From the NCBI GenBank assembly GCA_965228905.1, contig CBDDII010000003.1, forward strand, positions 2,542,001 to 2,606,000: 64,000 bases of DNA, read 5' to 3'. Positions within the stretch are counted from its first letter, which is position 1. Each line of letters begins with the position of its first letter. The notes beneath the pieces were generated by a model, which was not told where the DNA came from, ran no database searches, and saw only the letters and a list, made by a program, of their open reading frames with translations. Source of the DNA: CALKXV01 sp965228905 (GTDB taxonomy: Bacteria > Pseudomonadota > Alphaproteobacteria > Rhodobacterales > Rhodobacteraceae). The translations under genes and the position numbers were made by a program. Below are positions 29,865 to 42,089 of the stretch, in pieces.

Positions 29865-32800
29865 GCAACTGAGGTGACAGGCTTTTCAAGAGCCAACTCT
29901 CGAGATGGTTGCAGCGGAACGACTAGGGCTTGTGATTATTCTGCAGCTAGTCCTGAGGGTCGCCTGAGCAGGAACAACGAAAGAGCATTCTGACAGCATT
30001 CTGTTTAGGATCTTCGGGATGGGGCTCGGCTTGCATGCCATTAGGAGCATCAGCATTTAAGACTTTGTAATTTCCGCCCGCTCAGCAGTGAATCACGGCC
30101 TGCTGGTACAAACGCCGTCGGCAGCACCACAGGTGCTCCTGGACGCTCCAGGATGCTCCTGACAAAACTTCAGGGATCCGTGGCTGCAGGGGATGAGCGG
30201 CTGCTTGAATGGGTTTGAGGATTTCACGGGTTGAGGCCGAACTTCAAGACTTGGGTGGCAATCGTAACCACCAAGCCAAAAGAAAGTACAGGTTGAAACA
30301 GCTCGGTGAAGATGCCTCGCATTCAGGTTCGATATGCCCTGGATGTTGTCGAGATTGATGTTCGGATCGTCGCTGCCTCGGTCTTCCGAAAAAACAAGAG
30401 CGGTCCTCGACATGACATGGACCAAATTGACGACACGGTCCTGACCGAGCTGGAACACTACTCGGAACATCTGAGCTTCTGGCCACTTAGTGAGAAGGCA
30501 GTCTTCTTCTTGGCCTTTCAGGCTGTCCCAAACCGGGGCAAGAGGGCGCAAGTGCGCGAATCCTTGTGGGACCCGACCTGATCCACAGCATCTTGAAGAA
30601 GATGCCCGGGCCTGCAGACTTGGCCGTGCCCGTGGAGGAGGCTGTGCCGCCGTGCCAGGTATGCTTGCAAATGTTTCCATGGTCTGCCCTCCATGTGCTG
30701 ATAAGGTCCGGGCATCAGAGAATTGGCCTCAAGCTGGCTCTCGTTCCACGCAGCCAGAGCCAATGGAGATCACAAGGACACAGCATGCCAATGCTGGGGC
30801 GCTTGCAACATCCTGCACGGATGGTGGGGCACCTGCTATGGCTACCCAACTTCGGCAGGCTTTTTGCAGGACGTTGCGTCTCTTTTCATCCGGCAAGAAT
30901 TGAACCGATCCCAGAACAATTGAAAAGACCCCAAAGTACCCCCATTCCGAGCAACGCCGATCAGCGGGCACGACTCGTGCCTCCCAGACTAGATCGCATT
31001 GCCTCAGTCGGAAGTCGCTGGCATCGTCGCAAAAAAGCTCGGAGAGACTCAGGGCACTTTTTCCTATGCCAGGTTCAGGGAATAGGCTGATTAGGTTTAG
31101 GAGAATAGTCTTTGACTGCATTCGTCGCTTTGGTGCAGGCTGACTCGCGGGACTTCCGGCTGTGTTGTGCAGAAGCCACTTCCACGCCAGGCTGTGTACC
31201 ATTCCATTTGTGACAGGCGCTTGGTGGTGATGGTTACTTCATTTCTGCCACCATGGTTCTTTTGAATTATCGCGCTTGTTACTTGCAAAGTGTATGCAAC
31301 CTACCTTGGTGTCGGCAGCCGCTCTACGGCTGTTCACATTGACACAGTCTGATGCACAGTCGCGTCCTTTACACATTCAGAAGTAGAAAGCACACTGTTC
31401 CAGAAGACTTCACGTTGGGATTCCGGCCTGCAGAAACAGCGTGGCATCTTTGAAGGACACTCCAGACTGGCGCAAGGCTGGCGATTCTTTCAGACAGGCT
31501 CCCCGTCGGGGTCCCTGTAGGAGTAAACTGCTGCTGACGCAGCTTCCTACCAACAAAACCCAGTTCAGAGCAATCCCGATGTGCGGATGCAGATCAGGCT
31601 CAGAGACCATGTGGCTTGCGAAGCCTGCACGGGCTGCAGGCCGCCGAGAGGTCGATCGTCAAGATCCGGCTTATGGCTCAAAGCTTCTGCGGAAACTCGG
31701 CAGATGACATTGGCAAAACATGATGGAGGCTAGCTGGCACGACCTCCCTCTGCTGGTTGAAGGAAAATTGATATGAGGAAAAGAGCATGCAAGCAACACA
31801 AACCACCGAAAACTAGCCAAGTCTTCGGATCCCTAAAGAAAACTTCAGCTGCCAACACCAGCAACATCGTCCAGTCATATGACAGACTAGAGCTCGGCCA
31901 TCAGGCCCTGACAGGCAGTATCATGTGTAAGTAAGCACTTAACTTTATGTATGCATGCAGGCGTGCATGCATGTATTTTTGCAATAGACATATGCATATT
32001 ATCTGCACATACAGGCACGTGTGTGAAATATATATTCAAACATGCATGCATGTATTCACGTATGATGTCTGCAAGCATGCCCACACCAAAACAGACTGCT
32101 CGGTTCTCTGGAAAGCTTGCAACACTGAAGGCAGGTAAGCACCAGAGCCTCGACCATACACTGGCGCAGGTCCATCAGAGCCCTGCCAGTGGTCACTCTG
32201 CTCATGCTAGTCGTTGCTATGTTGTCTACGCCCTGTCCCAGTAATGCACACGGAACGGAAATCTTGCAAGAGCAGACCCCGACGAATTCTCACTCGTGGC
32301 GAACTCTTTTCGCACCTGTCTTCCTTCTCTTCGGCCGTTTGCTCGCCTTGCCACCGTCGATGTTTCGTTCGGGTCAGGGCATGGGCTATGTCATCAGTGA
32401 AGGAAGGTACACAAAGCTCTCATACTCATATACATAGAGGCCGAATGCGCCAGACACCCGCAAAGAGACCTGCTTTGCATGCTGTTCCAAGTCCCTGCCG
32501 AGCCTTCTGTGCCATTCCTGCAGAGTTGGGCAGGGACACGGGCAGTGTTAGGTGAGCAAACCGGGTCACGTGTCTCACGATTCAAAGTTATCGGTCCCCC
32601 AAGCCCTTCCGCCTGCCTTGTAGACAATCGATTCATTCGTGCCTTGGTGCAGCTGACGTGCTGACATCCAGCTCGGGGCATCGGTTTGCATTCTTGTTGC
32701 TTTCTTTTCCGCAGCGGTCGTCCGAGGCAGAAAAAGCACAACCCTGACCTGACCGAGCGGTGAGATTTTATAAGACACGTCGCCCTGGGATTCCCGCTGA

Positions 32801-33980
32801 CATATTCATGAAGGCGGCATCCACACTGCCAAACTTCCTGGCCGCAGGGATGGTCTTGGCCTCATGTTATGAACCATGCCGTAGTGCCGTAGTGGTTTGT
32901 GTCCGTATTCTGCTGAACGTCCTGTTTACCAGTTTACCATCTTGGAGCCCCTGCTCTCCTGGCATACTGTAATGCCGTGGCACCCTCATACCTAAGCGGG
33001 CCTGTCAAGGCTCTCCTGAACGCGCTTCACCAAGACCTGGAAGAGTCTCTGACGGATCGCTCTTTGCTCATCTCAGGCAGGCGAACATTCCTAGCTCTAA
33101 GCTGCTTCTCAACAGTTTTAGGCGCCCTCCCGCCTCAGCCTCGCTGCCTGCTTGCTCCGGAGGTTGACGTTTTGGAGGCTCCCTTGATGCCTCAATGACA
33201 CCGAGTCAAGGAGCCAAGTGAGAGTGCGAGGATTGTGCAAGTCACACAAGGCTCCGGGCGGAGCGAGACGAACGAGACGAGCGAGGGGCTCGGCTTTCGG
33301 CTTTCCTGCTTTCCATGATGCAATGCTAAAGGCACCGTGAAGCCGGCACTCGAATGGAGGGAGAACGAAAATGCCGTCGAACCTGCCGCGAGACCGCCCC
33401 TTCCGGTCCGCCTTGGCAACGCCTCCAATGCGTCGGCTTCCAGGCCAGAATCATCTGGAGCCTCCTCAGAACGACATCCCTTCCCGCCCCGGATTCCAGA
33501 ATGCTTTTGTTCGCTTCGGCCTGACTACCTGCCCAAGCCCGAAGCTCTTGTGAACACGTGCCAGATGAAGACGAAGGCCGGGACCCTCTCGTGGTCCGGT
33601 CGGGAGAAGGGATGCTTGGGACAGAGCGTTCTCGAGCGGCTTGAAGGGCTTGGCGAAGCCCTGTCGACAAAGGTGGCATAGGAAAGGCAGGTTTGAGCTG
33701 CGCGAATGAGGGCAGTCCCGACACTCTCCAAACAGCCCGACGCTGAAGCGACAGGAAGTGACCATGGTTCCGAACCGTTGCAAGACATGAGAGGCACAGG
33801 CTTCCTGCAAAGACGGCCACAAGGAATCAAGACGGCAGTATGCGCCAACCTTGCTGTCAGTGCTCAGCACGGAGACGGAGAGAACATCCTGGAGACTCCT
33901 GGCATCTGCGTCGAACAACGACGTTGCTTGGCAGGCCAACGGAGTGGATTGAGCAAGAGCAAGAGCAACAAGATGAGACA
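29865..33980. other. Stretch without a confident gene
   Basis: Overlapping open frames on both strands occur (for example 30093-30680 minus, 30306-30581 plus, 30729-31202 minus, 33466-33981 minus). None has a recognisable domain, and strand choice is not supported by codon pattern alone. ATGCATGCA-rich and CATATA-rich tracts lie near 31945-32060. Intron-rich host genes could be hidden here. Confidence 0.4.
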
Positions 33981-33989
33981 ATCGTGACA

Positions 33990-34600
33990 GAAGTGGGGTC
34001 GGGGAACGGGCTCATGTATTCTAAGTCGTCGTCGGCTTGGTGGCAGCAGCAGATGCAGCTGCTTCAAACATCGGTAGCAGTAGTAGTCGTCGTCGTAGCA
34101 TTGGTGGTAGTAAAAGTAGTAGCAGCAGCAGTAGCAGCAGTCTTGGCAGTTGTAGCAGTCGTCGTCGTAGTAGTAGTGGCAAATAGTAAGTCGTAAGTAC
34201 AATCTAAACCGCAGCAAGTAACTAGTATGTAGTGGGCAGCTGCAGCTTCTGAGGGCGCTGCAGCAGCGTTACTAGCAGCAGCAGCCTCCGTCGGTGCTCA
34301 GGCTTCAGTAGAAGTCTCCAAAGCAGTACCGACCGCGGGACTAGGAGGAGGAGTGCCAGTGATGCTGCTCGTGCTGGACCAATTGTCAGCACTTTCTTCA
34401 AGATGGCAAGCAACGGCAACACGACCGCCACGGCAAGGGCAGCGTGGCCGGTCGACAACGACAGCAGCGACACCAGCAGCGGCTGCAACAGCAACAGCAG
34501 GGGCAGCAGCGGCAGCAACAGCGGTAGCGGCGAAGCTGATGGCAGCAGCGGCGATGGTGATGAGCAGGATGGCAGCTACTGACAGTGATGATATGAGATG
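33990..34600. repeat. Trinucleotide microsatellites (GTA/GTC and CAG types)
   Basis: AGTAGTAGTCGTCGTCG-type runs at 34070-34190 and CAGCAGCAG/CAACAGCAG-type runs at 34255-34560. Long frames over them on both strands (poly-Val, poly-Leu, poly-Ala) are composition artefacts. Confidence 0.8.
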
Positions 34601-34619
34601 AGAGTATGCTGGTGATGCT

Positions 34620-37600
34620 GATGCTCTGGGCTCCTGACACTGCAGCCATCACCATTAAACTCAGCAAAACACGTTTGCAAAAGACACTATGCCACAACCC
34701 TGACCATCATGCTGCTGCTGGCGCCAACTACGAAGATGGCACAAAGAGTATGAAGCAATGCCATTTGCGCATCACAGCAACCCGAGACCACCGGCACATG
34801 TCGGGTTTACTGGACTGCTTCAGGACCTGCAGCTTGGATGGCACGCATCACTTGAAACGGCGGACAGCTGCTCTCGAAAAATCCAGCTGTTGTCTGGAAC
34901 GCGGTCGTTGACTCGCCTCTTGGATCTCGGTGCATGGAAGTGGAAGGGGAAACTCCACCAAAAGGTGCTCGTGCCTCGCGTCACAACTTGTATGAACCCA
35001 TCGCAGTCGAGAACTGCACAAGCCTCTACTTGTAGCGGCAACATGCCATACTCAACCTCAAAAGACCAATGGAGCCCAAGCAAGTCGTTCTTGGCAGCTG
35101 TCACTCGACATGAACCGAAAGGTAAAACTCTGTCACATAGCTGTTGGAGTCATTTGGCTGGTTCGAAGAAACTTCACTTGCATACTAAGGCTCATGTAAT
35201 CCCCACCGGGTTGACAGCAATGGCTGACGCGACAGGAAGTGCCGCAGTGGCAAGTTACGACATCTTGCTGCTGTGGGCCGCACATCATCGGCATCAGTGC
35301 GCACCTCGGAGACAAATCAGCTCAAGGGAGGTTTCACTCTGCTCAACGACCCGCGAAGAGTTGCGGAAAGGGCTCGGCTCGGCTCGGCGACATATTCGCC
35401 TTCGATGCTACCCGGGAGGCCACCTGCGACTGGAGGGTCGTGCAGTTGCTGACGGTATGTGGGGCCGGCCGAAGTCTTCGGAAATTCTACCCCACTTTCA
35501 GCGGTCCTCACTGAAGATAGCACCCGGCCTCCGACCCAGGCGGTGACCTGGACAGGAAAGAGTTCTATGCCCCTCTTTAGTTGGATGTGGTTTGTCCACC
35601 ATCAGTTACGTAAAAAAACAGACAAGCGATATCATTCCGTCACGCACGAAATGCATGTGCATGTGCATCACGAACACATCCCGCGGCACCGGGCAGGCTT
35701 GCAGGCATTCTTGAAACAACTCATTACACACGTTCCCTGCAACAGTCTTGATTGGCCGTCGTGCAAACATCGTGTATTGTGTTTTTTCATGTTTCTCCTG
35801 TTGCACAAGCCCCTGTGCCAGTGCCTCATCTTTTGTAGCTGTATTGCGCCGTGAATGCTGATTCCGGGTCCCGAGCGCTTGTTGCCGCGGCTGCCCGGCT
35901 CCAACATAGAGCGCGTTGACGTCCGGAGCAAACGGGTCCGCTTTCTTGGACTGGCCACAGAACAGGGCCGATCGTGCACTGGCTTGCAGCTGCAGGTTCC
36001 GAAAAGGCTTCCCGCAGTAGTGGCTATCACCGCGGCGTGCCCGCCGTGCGAAGTTGATGCTGCGAACGGCTTCAACGCCCTGGAATCGGCCTCGGGCTGA
36101 ATCAGGTTCAGAAGTGAGGCTCTCCTGCGGCTTTTCGATGGGCTCGTCTCCTGAGCGGATCCAGCTGAGCAAGCCGATGAGCATGACCGCATGCAAAAAC
36201 TTCTGAGAACTTTTTTGACGTGTGATTTTGCAACAAGTTGCAACTCTGCCTTCAGACGAGTTGTTGCTTTTTGGCCTGTGAGAAGTTTTGCTCGATTTCA
36301 CAATTGCAAGTTGGGAGCCGAACGGACTTCGAGTAGACGAACAAACAACTTGGAGTAGGGTTCACTGCTTTCAAGTCGAACTGTAGCGACAGCTCTCACC
36401 AAAGACGTGGCTGTGGCTCCTGAGCCTGACTGGAGCGAATCGCAGCAACACCTCGGGGTGCAGCTTTGAAACTTGGAACTTCGTAAAGCATCATACAAGT
36501 CTTGTCGACACTGCCGCCCCACAACTACTACCGGTTATCATGTTTCAAAACAACGTGCATCATGCCAAGAACCCGGCGAAGCTCTGCAGCAATGTTTGCT
36601 GGCCTGTCTTCGAGGAACAGCAAACAGCGCACAGCGAAGCTGAGGAAACCAAAGAAGCTGTGAGATTCATACGGCATATTATGGCATGATATCATACCGG
36701 CAATGCTAGGAGGCCGCCGCATGCTGATCATATGTCGAGGCCCTGCCTGCTTCGTTCCTGGCAGCAGGAGCATTGGAGGGACAGATGCACATTTGCAGTC
36801 TATGCGATAGAGAAAAAACCAATTATGCATCTCTGCCAGCATTGATGAGGCCAAATCCTGAAGTCCAAGCTCGCGACCTCTCGCTTCGGCGGCTTCGGCA
36901 TGGCGCCCTCCCTCTGCTTCTGGGCCTTGGCCATCTCCAAGGCCTTCAGGGGCCGAGCGAAGCCACTTTAGATCTCTGGCATTCTGCTACACTGGCTATA
37001 CTGTACCGTGTCATATTGCATTCTATTCGATTCCATATTCTGTCCTAGAGGAATTATTCTATTCTGTCCTACCATATGATGTTCGACTGCACTCCACACT
37101 CGAAAGTAGAGCCCAGGCCCAAGGCTAATTCCGGTGATTTACCCACGACCAAGGAAGAATCGCCTGGAGGAACGTCTGAGCTTTCTCCCCATCACGCGGG
37201 GGATGAACCTGGCAAAGCAACTCTTGACTGATCTTCTCAAACTAGTATAGTAAGTTTTATTACCATCGCAGTGTAGATGTACTGATATGCAAGACAAAGT
37301 AATAACGACCAGAGTAGTAACATCGATGAGAACAGCTGCAATTCATAAGGATATCAATATTGGTGGTAAGTAACAATACCAAATCTAGTCATTGGGGTAA
37401 TGATCATAGCAAAAGCAGCAGTTGCCGTCTTGCCCTTGCACCACCTTCTCGGCTCTTTCGGGCCCTCCGCGCAGTCGCGGAGTTGGCCTGGAAAAGGTCG
37501 GTGTATCGTGCAGTGCGGTCTTGAGCTGGGCAGTCCTCTGTCAAGATCTGGCGCTTGAGTGAAGATTCAGGTTTCTCCCAAAACCACTGCGCTGCCTGGC

Positions 37601-38650
37601 TTCCGTGTTGATTAGAACTTTCCAGCCTGTCTCGTGGATCTCGTGCGCCCCTTCGCTTGTCCTCTGGTGGCATCGCCTTGCGTACTGCACTGGCAGATGG
37701 CGTGTCCAGACCTTCTGCCTGCGACTTTTGCTGCCATACCAAAGACTTTGCACAAATGACATGCATGATGGCCCTTCCACGCCTCCACACATTGCTAAAT
37801 ACTGCCTATAAAAACTGCTTGGATGGGGAATGCTACTGCCTGGATGGGGAAGCTCGGCGGCTTTGGCCGTAGCAAGTCTTCCAGGGCTGGCCTGTGCTGC
37901 GGCAGTGCGCAGAACATGGAAACGCCAATCGTATAAGCATCTCCGACGGCAGCTGATTTTCAGAGAACCAGCCTCGGGGAACTATCTTGAGGCGCTGGAT
38001 CTGCCTCCTGTGGGCCGCGCACATCTAGAGCCGACAAGTGCCAATGGGCACCACGACAGCTAAGCGTCTCTCTGCAAGGTATTAGCCTCTCTGTTCTATG
38101 TTCCAGGGCCAAGGGCGAGGCGCGTGGGCTGACAGGATCGCTGCGTGGATCGTTCGGCCGCTCAGGGCTGGAGAGGGAGGCATCATCATGAGGCGATCTG
38201 GCAGGGGTAATTTGCCAGTGCTTTCTGAACGTCATAGCCAAAAGGAAGTCGACAGACATCTGATCTGTGTGATACGAATACCGGTCATTCGATTGAAGCT
38301 CTGCCGGCCTCCCTGCGGAGTTGCGACGTCCACGCCCTGGACTGGCCTTGCACTCTTATAGCTGGACATGATCTCGCATTCGGCCAACTCTAGGAAGCCT
38401 GCGATGCTCTTCTTTTGAATGGCAGCTTCAGCATGCACATCTTGAAGTTCTGTCTGTATGTCTGCATGCATGCATGCATGCTCCTGTGCATACGTCGCTA
38501 TGCAGCATGCCCATATGAAGTTGCACGTCTCACAGATGCACGCACAGTGTAGACGAAGACACAGAGGGATAGACCCGTACATTCGCCGTACATGTGCAAA
38601 TAGGAAGGTCGAGAGTTACATGCATAGACACTGCTAGCCAGTTACCTACC
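34620..38650. other. Stretch without a confident gene
   Basis: The longest frame (34758-35546 plus, 262 codons) overlaps an equally protein-like minus frame at 34820-35104, so neither is called. A minus frame at 35606-36301 is also possible. A short tandem repeat of CTGCCTGGATGGGGAA lies at about 37830-37855 and an ATGCATGC run near 38465. Confidence 0.4.
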
Positions 38651-38651
38651 T

Positions 38652-39706
38652 CTAAGATTTGCAACACAGCAGACATGCCCGCAGCCGGTGGCATGCAGCC
38701 CTGTGCATGCTCACACAATTTTGATCACATACCGTGGTAGCGACTCCAAACTCATAAACTGGCGTTCCACTTATTCTGAGCACCTGCAGTCCAGAACCCG
38801 AAGCCGTGCGTAGCCCGAGATCCAAAAAGTCAAGAGCCCAAGAGGCAGAACAAAGACACACCGCCGTGGCCTCGTCCGGCTTTTGTAGCCGCTGCCAACC
38901 CTGCCTCGGCTCCAGCTCCAGGGCTTGGCTGTCCGGGCAGCTTCCTTCTGAGGGTCTGCGTGGATCCTCTAGAACTACCCCGTGACACAGAAGACTTTCG
39001 AACAGGAGCACATCGTGGGAAGCATGATAGCCCAACGCAAGACACTGTAAAGCTGCAGGAACCAAATCACACAGCCGCCGTCGATTTTGCGAAACCCTGC
39101 AACGAACCGATTTCCTCTCCTGATATCCTGACACATTCCCTGAACCGCGGTCGTAAATGAGCCGCACGGCCGGTGGTTTACAGGGTTTTCCATCAACAGC
39201 GGGATTACACAAATAGCAGCTGCAGGAAGTTCACCTGCAACCCTCTGCCGCAATATAGCTCTCTGACTTTTCTCACGTGTTAACAAGTCCTCATGGTCTG
39301 ACAGAGGAAGCTTGAGACAGCCTGCTGCAAGCAAAGCAGCCCGCGGATCCAAGCGACCCCAGTAAATTTCCCAGATCCGGTATCCCATGCCCAAGAAGGC
39401 AATCAAGGACCCATAAGTCCACTTCACGACTGGTGACTGGGGGCCCGACAGCTTGGGGCGGTTGCTGTGTACCGGACCCACAGGCAGGTCCCGGGGTGGT
39501 ACCGGTAGAGGAACTTCGAAGGACTGGCATACGGGGCTCTGAATACAGAGTATAGTATGTGATCTGTTAGCCAAACATAGGAACAAGAGTGGAACACACG
39601 GGAAACAAGAGGCAGTTTTCTGAGATGTGGCCTCTTTGAACATTCCCATGACAGCACACTCCGATTCATTCAGAACCCAACAGGGGTTTTCAAACTTAGG
39701 GCCCAT
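38652..39706 (-). CDS. Possible multi-exon gene, unknown membrane-associated protein
   Basis: Two overlapping minus-strand frames look protein-like. The upstream one (39706-38975) contains a hydrophobic segment (KWTYGSLIAFLGMGYRIWEIYWG) that could span a membrane. The downstream one (39212-38652) contains VPAALQCLALGYHASHDVL and ATAVCLCSASWALDFLDLGL. They are in different frames and would need a splice between them, which was not resolved. No family was recognised. Confidence 0.3.
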
Positions 39707-40165
39707 GGTTCAGAACACCTCCCAGACCAAAAACAATATCGAAAACCAACAGCCAACAGTCAACATGCTACCAGTAGTTAGTGCAACCAGAGAAGATCCG
39801 GCGAGCAAATCCTTCTGCCGCCTCCCAGGCAAGTCAGCACTTCCCAAACCCCAAGTTCCAAGAGAGGCGACAGTTGTTGTGCGTTTTTCGAATTGTGCGC
39901 GGGGATGCGGCGGAGCACCACCCATGGACACACTACAAGGAGAGTTGTAAGAGCGGGAACAGAACTGCCTGCACTGCTCTTTCCTCCGTGTCCTGGTCCT
40001 CCTGGATCTTTGGTGCACGGCCACTGACGACCCGTCTCTGTGGAGACTTGCGAGAGTGCGGTCAGCAGGCAAGGTGCTTAGGATCGGTCTTATCTGTACC
40101 GTCATGCTTCCTGCCCAGAGGCTCCCTCAGTTGCAAATTCCACAAGTGTTCGGGCCTGCATCGAC

Positions 40166-42066
40166 AACATCGACGGCCTGCGGAACTCCTGGCAAGCAGA
40201 ATCAGGCTGGTCAGCCGATACTGTTGCATAATACCCAATGCTCACAAGGACCCGGGGAAGTGGGTGCCGGTTTCGTACCCCCCTGAAGCTTAAATTCTGA
40301 AGCCGAAATCCGGCGCCTAAATTCGGTCGGCGCTGGCTGAAGCCGAAAGTCGGCTGACGCTCGAATTCGGCGCCGATATTCGATCCGGCAAGCGAGTGAA
40401 GCCGAAAATGGTCCTGACACCTAAACTCGGCGCTGAAGCCTAAATTCGGTTCTCACCAAAGGCCGACGCCTAAATTCGGCGCTGAGACTGGTCGCCTGTC
40501 CGAATGTCTGAGGGGCCACCTGCGCACGGCGACGGGCGGATGTCGAGATTCGGCGATCGAATTCGCCGAAGCTTAAATTCCGTCTGCCCGCAGCCTGACG
40601 CCGAAAATGTGCCTGACGCCGAAATTCGGCGCTCGAATTCGCTGAAGCTGAAATTCGGTCGGCCCCCAGCCTGAAGGGCCGAATTTAGTCTGCAGGGCTC
40701 GGGGCCGAATATCGTCTTCAGGACCGAATTTCGTCTTCGCGGCCGAATTTCGTCTTCGCGGCCGAGTTTCGTCTTCAGGGCCGAGTTTCGTCTTCAGGGC
40801 CGAATTTCGTCTTCGCGGCCGAATTTCGTCTGCAGGGCGAATTTTCTCGTCTTCAGAGAAGCATTTCGGGCCGAATTTCGTCTTCAGGACGAATTTCGTC
40901 TTCCCGAATGAATTTCGTCTTCAGCGTGCCCCAAACCGAATTTCGTCTTCACAGGAATTTCGTCTTCATGGCCGATTTTCGTCTTCACATTTCGTCTTCG
41001 CGCACAATTTGAGCTTCAGCTCCTTGCGAACAATTTCGTCTTCAAAAGCTTCGGAATTTCGGCTTCAGGGGGGGGACGAAACCGGGACCCACTTTCCCGG
41101 GTCAATGACAGCATCGACGGCCTGCGGAACTCCTGGCAAGCAGAATCAGGCTGGTCAGCCGATACTGTTGCATAATACTCAATGCTCACAGGGACCCGGG
41201 AAGTGGGTCCCGGTTTCGTACCCCCCTGAAGCTTAAATTCTGAAGCCGAAATCCGGCGCCTAAATTCGGTCGGCGCTGGCTGAAGCCGAAAGTCGGCTGA
41301 CGCTCGAATTCGGCGCCGATATTCGATCCGGCAAGCGAGTGAAGCCGAAAATGGTCCTGACGCCTAAATTCGGCGCTGAAGCCTAAATTCGGTTCTCACC
41401 AAAGGCCGACGCCTAAAATGCTCTCGACGCCTACATTCGGCGCTGAGACTGGTCGCCTGTCCGAATGTCGGAGGGGCCACCTGCGCACGGCGACGGGCTG
41501 TCATCAGCTCGGTGCCTTCAGCCGAAAATGTGACTGACGCCGAAATTCGGCGATCGAATTCGCTGAAGCTTAAATTCCGTCTGCCCGCAGCCTGACGCCG
41601 AAAATGTGCCTGACGCCGAAATTCGGCGCTCGAATTCGCTGAAGCTGAAATTCGGTCGGCCCCCAGCCTGAAGGGCCGAATTTAGTCTGCAGGGCTCGGG
41701 GCCGAATATCGTCACTTCAGGGCCGAGTTTCGTCTTCAGGGCCGAATTTCGTCTTCAGGGCCGAATTTCGTCTTCGCGGCCGAATTTCGTCTGCAGGGCG
41801 AATTTTCTCGTCTTCAGAGAAGCATTCCGGAGCCTAGAACGCTGAGTAATTCTGTCTTCGGGCCGAATTTCGTCTTCAGGACGAATTTCGTCTTCCCGAA
41901 TGAATTTCGTCTTCAGCGTGCCCCAAACCGAATTTCGTCTTCACAGGAATTTCGTCTTCATGGCCGATTTTCGTCTTCACATTTCGTCTTCGCGCACAAT
42001 TTGAGCTTCAGCTCCTTGCGAACAATTTCGTCTTCAAAAGCTTCGGAATTTCGGCTTCAGGTGGGG
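40166..42066. repeat. Tandem duplication (~945 bp) of a GAATTTCGTCTTC minisatellite block
   Basis: Unit 1 (about 40166-41108) and unit 2 (about 41111-42066) both start at GACGGCCTGCGGAACTCC, continue through CCCCCCTGAAGCTTAAATTC, then TTCGGCGC-type 20-bp repeats, then many GAATTTCGTCTTCAGGGCC-type repeats, ending TTCGGCTTCAG. Unit 2 carries small internal differences. CATAATACTCAATGCTCAC-type sequence reappears just after unit 2 (42068-42088), the start of a third partial copy. Confidence 0.85.
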
Positions 42067-42089
42067 GACGAATAATACTCAATGCTCAC

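Noticed and set aside
30093..31202. Overlapping 150-200 codon frames on both strands
   Set aside because: Protein-like pieces exist on both strands, no domain is recognisable and strand cannot be chosen.
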